From the NCBI GenBank assembly GCA_034096865.1, contig JAWQFJ010005583.1:1-17500 (forward strand): DNA of 17,500 nt. The letters run 5' to 3'. The notes beneath the pieces were generated by a model that worked only from the letters and a program-made list of their open reading frames with translations, was not told the origin of the DNA and ran no database searches. This DNA is from Theodoxus fluviatilis. Its lineage: Eukaryota > Mollusca > Gastropoda > Cycloneritida > Neritidae. The position numbers and the translations under genes were made by a program. Of this stretch, positions 1 through 8,714 are shown piece by piece. Position 1 is the stretch's first letter, and every line of letters starts with the position of its first letter.

Positions 1-702
1 CTGGGAGTCCAGGGGAAGGGGCTAGCACGGGGTTAGGCACGGGAAGGTTCATTTGCGCGAGGAAAGTGCAAAGGGCGTGCACGCGTCGCGTGATTCTTCG
101 CGCTGACGCGACGAGAGTTTAGTGTCATTCTTCTACCACCCGCTGGGGTGATCGGACGTAGTGGGTGACGGACCTCGGGGTGCGAGGAGGCTGTTACGTG
201 GCCTGGTGAGGTACGTACATGCGTGAGTGCGAGTAAATGTGAGTTCGCGTGTGAGAGGATGAATGTGAGTGGCTCGTATATTGTGCGTAGGACGGGACTC
301 TTGTAATTGACAGAATTAGTGAACTCCTTTTCTCTTCTAACCGTAAGCTGTAAATGGAAGTTGGGTCAGCTCAGTAATTTGGGCAAGAGGAATTTGTCTG
401 TTTTGCTGTAATTGTGAATTTTGGGCTGGCTATTGTGAGAACCTCGTGTAGGAGGCGTTTTCTCGCCATTTCTGAACGGTCAGAGTTTGTGAACGTTGGA
501 GGGAAATGGGAGGTGGAATATTGAGTTGAGTTGTCGACGTAGTGAGTCGCGGGTTGGTGATTGTCTGCTTTCTTGGTTGCAGGCTTTTCCCTTCCTTTCT
601 TTACTTCTTCTTTTCTCCACGTACCCCCCCCCCCCCGCCTTGGTTTCTACCTTTGGGGCACCTCCTTTGTCTCGAGGGGTGAGCGGTACTGAGCGACGCA
701 AG

Positions 703-1162
703 GTCGTAGTGGAGTTCGACGTTGGAAGGAGTGGAGCGCGGGGAACACGTTGCCGCCGCCTGTCGACCACAGCTGGACAAGTCTACGTGACTGGGGTCGT
801 GGTGGAGTTCGACGTTGGAAGGAGTGGAGCGCGGGGAGCACGTTGCCGCCGCCTGTCGACCACAGCTGGACAAGTCTACGTGACTGGGGTCGTGGTGGAG
901 TTCGACGTTGGAAGGAGTGGAGCGCGGGGAACACGTTGCCGCCGCCTGTCGACCACAGCTGGACAAGTCTACGTGACTGGGGTCGTGGTGGAGTTCGACG
1001 TTGGAAGGAGTGGAGCGCGGGGAACACGTTGCCGCCGCCTGTCGACCACAGCTGGACAAGTCTGCGTGACTGGGGTCGTGGTGGAGTTCGACGTTGGAAG
1101 GAGCGGAGCGTGGGGACACGGTTGTCCGCCGCCTATCGTCTACAGGGACAGGAGCTGGGCGG
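703..1162 (+). repeat. 93-bp tandem array inside 5' LTR
   Basis: Units begin at 703, 796, 889, 982 and 1075, each opening with gtcgt(a/g)gtggagttcgac. The spacing is exactly 93 bases. The first four copies are nearly identical; the fifth is diverged and fades near 1162. Because 93 is a multiple of three, several frames stay open across the array on both strands, which produces long repetitive frames without showing that they are genes. Arrays of this kind in LTR U3 regions often hold transcription-factor sites; that role is an inference here. Confidence 0.93.
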
Positions 1163-1644
1163 GACGAGTTGCCGTGAGTGTACGTCGTGGTTTCCTGGGG
1201 AGCCTCGCAGGAACGCCGACTCCCTAGTGGGGTCTGGACATTGAGGAAAGGACAGTCGATCCATGTCGGTAAGGACACATCTTTTCTTACGGGTCGTCTG
1301 ACAGTCGTCGTGTAAAGATGGTGGATCTCCTTGGGGAGTGTGAATGACATTGTCTCTACTTGTTTCTATCGATTCTCACCGTTATTGGGAAGGTGCCTTT
1401 CCCCCTTTTAGAGATGGATGACGTCCCCTCATTGCAGTCTCCTAGCAGTGGTAAGGGGACCAGGGAGGGTGGAAAGGCCGGAGGCTGAGTCGGCCTTAAT
1501 TGAGGGGGTGCTCCTTACCCTCTGTGCTTAGTAGAGCAAGGGAGTTGGTGGGTGCGTGAGTTTTGGGTTTGTGGGTGTGTGGGTTAGTTGCCCATTCTTT
1601 TCCCAGTGGATGTGCGGGTGGCTTGGCCATCCCTTTCCTTAGTG

Positions 1645-1852
1645 AACAGTGAGTTGAGTTTGTGGGTGTGTGGGTGATTTGCCCATTCTTTCTCTTCACC
1701 ACTGGTTATGGGGATTTTGCTGGGGTTGGGTTGTTTATTGCTGTGTTAAACAGTGAGTTGAGTTTGTGGGTGTGTGGGTGATTTGCCCATTCTTTCTCTT
1801 CACCACTGGTTATGGGGATTTTGCTGGGATTGGGTTGTTCATTGTTGTGTTT
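1645..1852 (+). repeat. 104-bp tandem duplication inside 5' LTR
   Basis: Two copies start at 1645 and 1749, each opening aacagtgagttgagtttgtg, and run through a segment ending near ttgctggg(g/a)ttgggttgtt. They differ at only a few bases. The same duplication is present in the 3' LTR at 8507-8714, so it predates this insertion. A shorter related stretch with ttgtgggtgtgtgggt lies just upstream, near 1565-1590. Confidence 0.9.
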
Positions 1853-1855
1853 GTG

Positions 1856-1861
1856 ATTAAA
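1856..1861 (+). terminator. Possible polyadenylation signal in LTR (ATTAAA)
   Basis: ATTAAA, the common variant of AATAAA, is followed at a suitable distance by a T/GT-rich stretch (about 1905-1930: catttgtttgttgttaat). The equivalent in the 3' LTR is 8718-8723, where it would end the genomic RNA. No AATAAA was seen in the comparable part of the LTR. Position and motif fit, but there is no direct evidence of cleavage. Confidence 0.3.
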
Positions 1862-2036
1862 TTTCTCTTTTGACATTTATTTCTGCCCCAGTGTCCTTTA
1901 TCCATTTGTTTGTTGTTAATTGTTAGTGTCGAAAGGAAAGTGGCAATCAGGTTTTGCTGAAAACCTTAGTTAGGATTAGGGTTGTCTTTGTTTAATTGAT
2001 AGCCTAAATTACTAACGTAAACTACATGCGACAAAT

Positions 2037-2054
2037 TGGCGAGCCTACCAGGAT
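2037..2054 (+). promoter_or_regulatory. Primer-binding site, tRNA-Arg-like
   Basis: The sequence tggcgagcctaccaggat begins three bases after the 5' LTR, where minus-strand DNA synthesis should be primed. It starts with TGG, the complement of the tRNA CCA tail. As I recall the animal tRNA-Arg(ACG) 3' end (...TCCTGGCTGGCTCG plus CCA), its complement matches 16 of 18 bases. The assignment to tRNA-Arg rests on memory of that tRNA and should be tested against the host tRNA set. Confidence 0.7.
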
Positions 2055-2308
2055 TCCGATCCCTTTTGGTAATTTAGGAAATTACACACCTTTTCTTTGT
2101 CGGATTGCCACAATCCTGGGACGCTAGACTGAGGAGTTTGCTTGATTTTTTGCATTGCCTTTGGTATGTGAATTTCCGCTGGTATTTGCATTTGCTTGGT
2201 GAATTTTGAATTGTTTTGTTTGGAATTGTGATCCTTTTGCCCTGTTGCCAAGAGCAATTTAGCTACTGTTATTGTTACAGTGGGTTTTTTTCCCTTTTGT
2301 TTCTTGTT
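2055..2308 (+). other. Untranslated leader of the retrotransposon
   Basis: This stretch lies between the primer-binding site and the first ATG of gag-pol. It is T-rich. The gag-pol frame remains open upstream to a TTG at 2216, but that extension would give a hydrophobic, cysteine-rich segment with no counterpart in Gag proteins and no ATG. I therefore treat it as leader. A packaging signal would be expected here but is not recognisable. Confidence 0.7.
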
Positions 2309-5300
2309 ATGGAACTTCGGTCGGGGCGCGTTACAGGGGATACCGTTGCTATGGCGTCCAAGGTGGAGTCGAGGGCTGATAGGATTGCTAAGTGGCGGTC
2401 ACTAGCCACCGAGCTGGGGGTTGGATCGTCAGCTGTGCCTGAGTTTGTAGCAGAACGTATGGCTCGGGAAGACACCGAGTTGGCGCGACTGGAGCTTGAG
2501 AGGGTGAAGTTTGAAGAGGAGCGGAAGGAAAGGCAGAAGAGGGAGGAAGAGAAACTTGAGAGAGAGAAACAGGAGTACGAGGAAGAACGAAAGAGGAAAC
2601 TTGAGAGAGAGAAAGAGAGGCTTGAAGTAGAGAAAGAGAGACTTGAGAGGGAACAGTGGGAGTTTGGGGAGAGACAGAAGAGAGAGAAAGAGGAGCATGA
2701 ACTTCGAAGACAGCTTTTGATTCAGGAGGCTGAAAGGAAAGCTCAGGGAGAGAGAGAGACTCGCATTGTGAGTGAGGATGATGATCGTGCTGATCGAGAG
2801 TTCAGAGTTTCGATCCCTCTGTTTGACGAGACCAAGGAGGAGATCGCTGCATGGCTGAAGAGGTTCGAACGAGTTGCGTCTGTGTGCAAGTGGGACCAAG
2901 ACACGTGGGCTACTCGCGTTGCCACTAAGTTGACGGGTAAGGCTGCCGAGTTGTATAACTCGCTCGATGATGAGACGGCCGAAGACTATCAGGGTTTGAA
3001 AGCTGCGTTGCTGACAAGGTATCAGCTCACAGCCGAAACGTACCGGCAGCGTTTCAGGGGTTGTAGGAGAAGGGAGAACGAGACTTTCGTGCAGTTTGGT
3101 GCCCGGATCACCGAGAACTTGTCCAAGTGGCACGAGCTCTCGAGGATCTCGGACTTGAAGCAGCTTTTCCTATTAGAGCAATTTCTTCAGACCTTGACCC
3201 CAGAGATGACTGCATATGTCAAGGAAAAGAGACCCCAGACGTTGGCCGAGGCAGTTGAGGCGGCCGAGATCTATTTCGAAGCTCATGGTGGGATCGGAAA
3301 GAAGCCTTTCCAAAACGATAGACCACAGGGTGGGAAGTCGGGGGCCAGGGATGGGTTCAAGAAGGGAAGTCCCATGGGAGGAAATATCAGGGGGAATCCT
3401 AGGGCAGACTCAGGTGCTCATGGTGGCAAGAAGTGTTATATCTGCAACTCTCCCAAGCACTTCGCTAGAGACTGTCCCAGGGGAGTCAAGACTGCGGGAG
3501 CAGTGTCTAGGGGACCTGCTCGATCCCCGCTACCAGTCTCCGTCCCCACACTGTGTGTCCCCTGTAGTAGGCAAGATTACGATCCAAGGTGCCTTGTTGT
3601 TGTTGACGGTGTCACGGTGCACGGGTTGCGTGACACCGGTGCCCAAGTGTGTGTCGTGAAGCGATCCCTCGTTTCCCCATCCAAGTTCATGGGCCGGGAG
3701 CTGGAAGTGTCCATGGCTGAGACCAACCTGAAGCGGCGCTACCCGGTGGCCGCTGTCCGAGTGGACTGTCCTTTCCACTCGGGTGAAGTGGAGGCAGTAG
3801 TGATGGACTCGCCTGCCGCGGACTTCATTGTGGGGAATCACGCCCGGCTGGGCGATTCCGCCATCTTACCCGTTTACGCGTTACCCAAAGCCGTGTCTGT
3901 AGTCACGCGAGGGCAAGCTGCCGCTGAGAGGAAGAGGAAACCTACTCCGTTGCATGTGGCTCCGCCAGGGCTAGGAGAGGTGACCCCTGCGCGATTACAC
4001 GAGTTGCAGCTGGAGGATCCCTCTTTGCGGCACTGTCGCGAGGCTGCAGAGAGCAGGAGGGTGTCGACCACCCGACAGTCGGGTGAAGTCTCGTTTGTGT
4101 GGAAGAAGGGGATCCTCTACCGCGAGTTCCGCGGCCGGGGCACGTTTTACTCGAAGGTCGTCGTCCCTCGCCAGCTGAGGCAGGGTGTCCTCAGGTTGGC
4201 ACACGAACCGCCTATGGGGGGTCACATGGGGGTACAGAAGACACAGGACCGTATATGGACCCACTTTTTCTGGCCTGGGATGTGCTCCGACACTCGGCGC
4301 TTCGTATTATCGTGCGACCAGTGTCAGCGGGTCTCCCCCAGGCCACAGAAAGTGCCACTAGGGAAGATGCCGCTCATTGATACGCCTTTCGAGCGTGTAG
4401 CGGTCGACTTGGTGGGACCGATCACACCTGCATCCGAGTCGGGGAACAAGTATATCTTGGTACTCGTGGATTACGCCACTCGCTATCCCGAGGCCATTCC
4501 CCTTAAGACCATTGATGCTGTCACGGTCGCGGAGGCGATGTGGCAAGTGTGGTCGAGGGTGGGCATTCCCTCTGAGATCCTGACCGATCGGGGCACGCAG
4601 TTCATGAGCGACGTCATGAGGGAGGCGGAGAGGCTGTTGGCCATTAAGGGCCTCGCCACCACTCCCTATCACGCTCAGGGAAATGGCCTGGTGGAGAGGT
4701 ACAATGGGACGCTCAAGACAATGCTGCGCAAGTTGGCGCAAGAGAAGCCCAAGCAATGGGATCGATATATCCCTGCCTTACTCTTTGCCTACCGGGAAGT
4801 CCCGCAAGAGAGCCTCGGTTTCTCCCCGTTTGAACTCCTGTACGGGAGAACTGTTCGGGGTCCTATGGCTGTCCTCCGCAGTCTCTGGACTGAGGAAGGA
4901 ACCGATGAGCAGGTGCGAACCACGTCGGAATACGTGGTGGACCTGCGCAACAAGATAGAGGAGACCTGCAAGTTGGCGCGCCAGAAGCTGGCAGCCGCTT
5001 CTCAGAGGCACGCAGAGGTTTTTAACCGCAAGACGGTTAAGCGCCAATTCCGCCCTGGCGACAAAGTCCTCCTGCTGCTGCCTCAGCAGCACAACAAACT
5101 TCAGATGTGCTGGCAGGGCCCCTTCGAGGTCCTGGAGCGGAAGGGCGTAGCGGATTATCGGATCAGGATGTTTGGCCGTGATCGACTCTATCACGCCAAC
5201 CTCCTGAAGCCGTATAGAGTCCGGCAGGGTACGGGGGAGTCTGACAACTTGGGCCCCACGATTGCTGTCGCCGTGGTCGAGGAGACCGAGGGGATGACTC

Positions 5301-6796
5301 CGCCCGATCAAGAGTTACCCCTACCGTGTTTGGCTGGGGAGGAGACTGCTCGTGACGTCGTGCTGGCACCCACGTTAACCGACAGTCAGAGGTGTCAAGT
5401 GTTGGCCATAGCTGAGAGGTATGAGGCTGTGCTAACTGACCTCCCTCTCAGGACCGACCTTGCCACTTTCGACATGACGGTCGAGTCGGCGCGACCCGTC
5501 CGGGTCAGGCAGTACCCTCTGCCTTACGCCAAGATGGAGGCAGTGAAGAGCGAGGTGAAGGCCATGCTGGAACTGGGTGTTATTGAACCAGCAGCCTCAC
5601 CTTACAACGCCCCGGTGGTCCTCGTCCGGAAGAAGGACGATCGGTTCCGATTCTGCGTTGACTACCGGTCATTGAATGACGTGACTGTCTTCGACGCGGA
5701 GCCGCTGCCGGACGTGGACCACCTTTTCGCCAAGCTACAGGGGGCGAAGTTCTTCACCAAGATTGATTTGTCAAAAGGGTACTGGCAGATCCCCGTCCGG
5801 GAGGACGTCCGTCCCATGACCGCTTTCACAACCCCGGCGGGCCAGTTCCAATTCCGGGTCATGCCTTTCGGGCTGAAGAACGCTGTCGCGGTCTTCTCCC
5901 GCATGATGCGGGCTTTGCTGGAACCGCTGGGGAGGAGCGATGTATTTAATTTCATGGACGACATCCTCATCGCGACGGGGACCTGGCCGGAGCACTTAGA
6001 AGCCTTGGAGGCTGTCTTACAGCGCCTCAGGCAGGTGAACCTCTCTGCCCGACCCACGAAGTGCTGTGTAGGGTTCAGGGAACTGGGTTTCCTAGGCCAC
6101 GTTTTGCGGGAGGGGGAGATCCTGCCTGAGGGGGACAAGATACGGAGAGTGGAGGAGGCGCCGGTGCCCGAGACCAAGAGGCAGGTCCGTGCCTTCTTGG
6201 GCCTCGCTGGGTATTACAGGAAGTTCATACCCAATTTCTCGGCCATCGCCCTCCCCCTCTCCGATCTTACGAAGAAGAACGCGCCGAACACCGTGGTTTG
6301 GACGTCGGAGTGCGAGACAGCATTCAGGACGCTGAAGGCCCGTCTCACTGCGAGACCGGTCTTGCAGCTGCCAAACTTGTCTCAGCCGTTCACGCTGCGG
6401 ACGGACGCGTCTGATCAGGGACTCGGAGCCGTGCTCCTGCAGGAAGGGGGGGGCGTGCTCCACCCAGTGGCCTACGCTAGCCGTAAGCTATCTGGGGCTG
6501 AAAGCCGGTACTCTACGATCGAGAGGGAGTGCCTAGCTGTGGTGTGGGCCACTCAACGCTTCCAACCCTACCTGTATGGACGCACGTTTGTCTTGGAGAC
6601 CGACCACCAGCCGCTACGGTACTTGCAGACTGCCAAGGTGGCAAACAGCCGGCTCATGAGGTGGAGTCTGCTGCTTCAGATGTACAGTTTTTCTGTGCGG
6701 GTGATTCCAGGCCGCCAGAACGTGGGCGCCGACTACCTCAGTCGGGCCTGCATCTCTGAGGAAGCTGTAAAGGTGCAGACGGGGTCTGATTCTTAA
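2309..6796 (+). CDS. gag-pol: Gag-Pol polyprotein (Gag, protease, integrase, RT, RNase H)
   Basis: One frame of 1495 aa starting at the first ATG (MELRSGR...). Domains in order: charged coiled coil, residues 51-153; capsid, about 165-326, with a SCAN-like part at 243-326; zinc knuckle CX2CX4HX4C, C376/C379/H384/C389; aspartic protease DTGA, D442; integrase zinc-binding H632, H639, C669, C672; integrase core D700, D760, E796 (D-D-35-E); GPY/F module 937-969; RT with D1153 in KIDLSKGYWQ and FMDD (D1217, D1218); RNase H D1366, E1407, D1432, D1475. Gag and Pol are fused without frameshift or stop, so Pol would be released by the protease alone. Integrase lies before RT, unlike classical gypsy elements. 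Oddity: the RT motif usually GLKNAPATF reads GLKNAVAVF (V1193, V1195). No chromodomain or env follows. It is expected to act in cytoplasmic particles, then integrate in the nucleus. Confidence 0.96.
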   Translation: MELRSGRVTGDTVAMASKVESRADRIAKWRSLATELGVGSSAVPEFVAERMAREDTELARLELERVKFEEERKERQKREEEKLEREKQEYEEERKRKLEREKERLEVEKERLEREQWEFGERQKREKEEHELRRQLLIQEAERKAQGERETRIVSEDDDRADREFRVSIPLFDETKEEIAAWLKRFERVASVCKWDQDTWATRVATKLTGKAAELYNSLDDETAEDYQGLKAALLTRYQLTAETYRQRFRGCRRRENETFVQFGARITENLSKWHELSRISDLKQLFLLEQFLQTLTPEMTAYVKEKRPQTLAEAVEAAEIYFEAHGGIGKKPFQNDRPQGGKSGARDGFKKGSPMGGNIRGNPRADSGAHGGKKCYICNSPKHFARDCPRGVKTAGAVSRGPARSPLPVSVPTLCVPCSRQDYDPRCLVVVDGVTVHGLRDTGAQVCVVKRSLVSPSKFMGRELEVSMAETNLKRRYPVAAVRVDCPFHSGEVEAVVMDSPAADFIVGNHARLGDSAILPVYALPKAVSVVTRGQAAAERKRKPTPLHVAPPGLGEVTPARLHELQLEDPSLRHCREAAESRRVSTTRQSGEVSFVWKKGILYREFRGRGTFYSKVVVPRQLRQGVLRLAHEPPMGGHMGVQKTQDRIWTHFFWPGMCSDTRRFVLSCDQCQRVSPRPQKVPLGKMPLIDTPFERVAVDLVGPITPASESGNKYILVLVDYATRYPEAIPLKTIDAVTVAEAMWQVWSRVGIPSEILTDRGTQFMSDVMREAERLLAIKGLATTPYHAQGNGLVERYNGTLKTMLRKLAQEKPKQWDRYIPALLFAYREVPQESLGFSPFELLYGRTVRGPMAVLRSLWTEEGTDEQVRTTSEYVVDLRNKIEETCKLARQKLAAASQRHAEVFNRKTVKRQFRPGDKVLLLLPQQHNKLQMCWQGPFEVLERKGVADYRIRMFGRDRLYHANLLKPYRVRQGTGESDNLGPTIAVAVVEETEGMTPPDQELPLPCLAGEETARDVVLAPTLTDSQRCQVLAIAERYEAVLTDLPLRTDLATFDMTVESARPVRVRQYPLPYAKMEAVKSEVKAMLELGVIEPAASPYNAPVVLVRKKDDRFRFCVDYRSLNDVTVFDAEPLPDVDHLFAKLQGAKFFTKIDLSKGYWQIPVREDVRPMTAFTTPAGQFQFRVMPFGLKNAVAVFSRMMRALLEPLGRSDVFNFMDDILIATGTWPEHLEALEAVLQRLRQVNLSARPTKCCVGFRELGFLGHVLREGEILPEGDKIRRVEEAPVPETKRQVRAFLGLAGYYRKFIPNFSAIALPLSDLTKKNAPNTVVWTSECETAFRTLKARLTARPVLQLPNLSQPFTLRTDASDQGLGAVLLQEGGGVLHPVAYASRKLSGAESRYSTIERECLAVVWATQRFQPYLYGRTFVLETDHQPLRYLQTAKVANSRLMRWSLLLQMYSFSVRVIPGRQNVGADYLSRACISEEAVKVQTGSDS
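3035..3286 (+). other. SCAN-like C-terminal capsid segment within Gag
   Basis: Residues 243-326 of the polyprotein. The segment opens ETYRQRFRG, continues with a helix pattern around KQLFLLEQFLQTLTPEM, then YVKEKRPQTLAEAVEAAE. This order (RQRFR, LLxLEQFL, a short TPE loop, then a (V/I)xE(K/H)RP-helix) is the SCAN signature of vertebrate zinc-finger proteins, a dimerisation module. Published work derives SCAN from the capsid of a Gmr1-like element. Here it sits in its ancestral place, just before the zinc knuckle, and should mediate capsid assembly. The similarity was judged by eye. Confidence 0.8.
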
Positions 6797-6799
6797 GTT

Positions 6800-6808
6800 G
6801 GGGGGACT
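6800..6808 (+). promoter_or_regulatory. Polypurine tract (plus-strand primer)
   Basis: Six G then ACT (ggggggact) directly before the TGTCG that opens the 3' LTR and only a few bases after the gag-pol stop. Position and composition fit the RNase H-resistant primer for plus-strand synthesis. A second purine-rich stretch (about 6838-6857) lies inside the LTR and is not needed once the LTR is bounded here. Confidence 0.75.
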
Positions 6809-7564
6809 TGTCGTGCGATGCTTGACAATGAGTAGCTGGAAGGGGTAGGAAAGGTCTAAAAAAAACTGGGAGTCCAGGGGAAGGGGCTAGCACGGGGTTA
6901 GGCACGGGAAGGTTCATTTGCGCGAGGAAAAAGTGCAAAGGGCGTGCAAGCGTCGCGTGATTCTTCGCGCTGACGCGACGAGAGTTTAGTGTCATTCTTC
7001 TACCACCCGCTGGGGTGATCGGACGTAGTGGGTGACGGACCTCGGGGTGCGAGGAGGCTGTTACGTGGCCTGGTGAGGTACGTACATGCGTGAGTGCGAG
7101 TAAATGTGAGTTCGCGTGTGAGAGGATGAATGTGAGTGGCTCGTATATTGTGCGTAGGACGGGACTCTTGTAATTGACAGAATTAGTGAACTCCTTTTCT
7201 CTTCTAACCGTAAGCTGTAAATGGAAGTTGGGTCAGCTCAGTAATTTGGGCAAGAGGAATTTGTCTGTTTTGCTGTTATTGTGAATTTTGGGCTGGCTAA
7301 TGTGAAAACCTCGTATAGGAGGCGTTTTCTCGCCATTTCTGAACGGTCAGAGTTTGTGAACGTTGGAGGGAAATGGGAGGTGGAATATTGAGTTGAGTTG
7401 CCGACGTAGTGAGTCGCGGGTTGGTGATTGTCTGCTTTCTTGGTTGCAGGCTTTTCCCTTCCTTTCTTTACTTCTTCTTTTCTCCACGTACCCCCCCCGC
7501 CTTGGTTTCTACCTTTGGGGCACCTCCTTTGTCTCGAGGGGTGAGCGGTACTGAGCGACGCAAG

Positions 7565-8024
7565 GTCGTAGTGGAGTTCGACGTTGGAAGGAGTGGAGCG
7601 CGGGGAACACGTTGCCGCCGCCTGTCGACCACAGCTGGACAAGTCTACGTGACTGGGGTCGTGGTGGAGTTCGACGTTGGAAGGAGTGGAGCGCGGGGAG
7701 CACGTTGCCGCCGCCTGTCGACCACAGCTGGACAAGTCTACGTGACTGGGGTCGTGGTGGAGTTCGACGTTGGAAGGAGTGGAGCGCGGGGAACACGTTG
7801 CCGCCGCCTGTCGACCACAGCTGGACAAGTCTACGTGACTGGGGTCGTGGTGGAGTTCGACGTTGGAAGGAGTGGAGCGCGGGGAACACGTTGCCGCCGC
7901 CTGTCGTCCAGAGCTGGACAAGTCTGCGTGACTGGGATCGTAGTGGAGTACGTCGTTGGAAGGAGCGGAGCGTGGGGACACGGTTGTCCGCCGCCTATCG
8001 TCTACAGGGACAGGAGCTGGGCGG
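7565..8024 (+). repeat. 93-bp tandem array inside 3' LTR
   Basis: Units begin at 7565, 7658, 7751, 7844 and 7937, spaced exactly 93 bases, with the same copy number as the 5' LTR. The fourth-to-fifth junction carries a cluster of substitutions absent from the 5' LTR, including gtcgtcca for gtcgacca. The last copy is degenerate. Confidence 0.93.
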
Positions 8025-8506
8025 GACGAGTTGCCGTGAGTGTACGTCGTGGTTTCCTGGGGAGCCTCGCAGGAACGCCGACTCCCTAGTGGGGTCTGGA
8101 CATTGAGGAAAGGACAGTCGATCCATGTCGGTAAGGACACATCTTTTCTTACGGGTCGTCTGACAGTCGTCGTGTAAAGATGGTGGATCTCCTTGGGGAG
8201 TGTGAATGACATTGTCTCTACTTGTTTCTATCGATTCTCACCGTTATTGGGAAGGTGCCTTTCCCCCTTTTAGAGATGGATGACGTCCCCTCATTGCAGT
8301 CTCCTAGCAGTGGTAAGGGGACCAGGGAGGGTGGAAAGGCCGGAGGCTGAGTCGGCCTTAATTGAGGGGGTGCTCCTTACCCTCTGTGCTTAGTAGAGCA
8401 AGGGAGTTGGTGGGTGCGTGAGTTTTGGGTTTGTGGGTGTGTGGGTTAGTTGCCCATTCTTTTCCCAGTGGATGTGCGGGTGGCTTGGCCATCCCTTTCC
8501 TTAGTG

Positions 8507-8714
8507 AACAGTGAGTTGAGTTTGTGGGTGTGTGGGTGATTTGCCCATTCTTTCTCTTCACCACTGGTTATGGGGATTTTGCTGGGGTTGGGTTGTTTAT
8601 TGCTGTGTTAAACAGTGAGTTGAGTTTGTGGGTGTGTGGGTGATTTGCCCATTCTTTCTCTTCACCACTGGTTATGGGGATTTTGCTGGGATTGGGTTGT
8701 TCATTGTTGTGTTT
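8507..8714 (+). repeat. 104-bp tandem duplication inside 3' LTR
   Basis: Copies start at 8507 and 8611, matching those at 1645 and 1749 in the 5' LTR. Duplication within the LTR therefore preceded this insertion. Confidence 0.9.

Larger units (their letters stand above)
1..2033 (+). repeat. 5' LTR (left end truncated by window)
   Basis: Direct repeat of 6866-8895. It lacks the first 57 bases of the 3' copy because the window begins inside it. By eye the two copies differ by two length changes (two extra A near position 85 in the 3' copy; a C run of 13 at 624-636 against 8 in the 3' copy) and about 14 substitutions, which is about 0.7%. It ends ...CTACATGCGACA, and the next three bases lead into the primer-binding site. 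The LTR should carry the promoter, transcription start and polyadenylation signals, but I see no convincing TATA box. Internal structure: a 93-bp tandem array (703 to about 1162) and a 104-bp tandem duplication (1645-1852). At about 2.09 kb it is long for a gypsy-type LTR. Confidence 0.95.

Noticed and set aside
496..1227. Plus-strand frame across the 93-bp LTR array
   Set aside because: Begins at TTG, lies wholly in the LTR, and is open because 93 is divisible by three.
1966..1985. Telomere-like ttagttaggattaggg in the LTR
   Set aside because: Only one or two degenerate TTAGGG-like units, present in both LTRs; chance resemblance is likely.
2216..2308. N-terminal extension of Gag resembling a signal peptide
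   Set aside because: Starts at TTG in a T-rich leader; the first ATG is 2309 and gives a normal charged Gag start.
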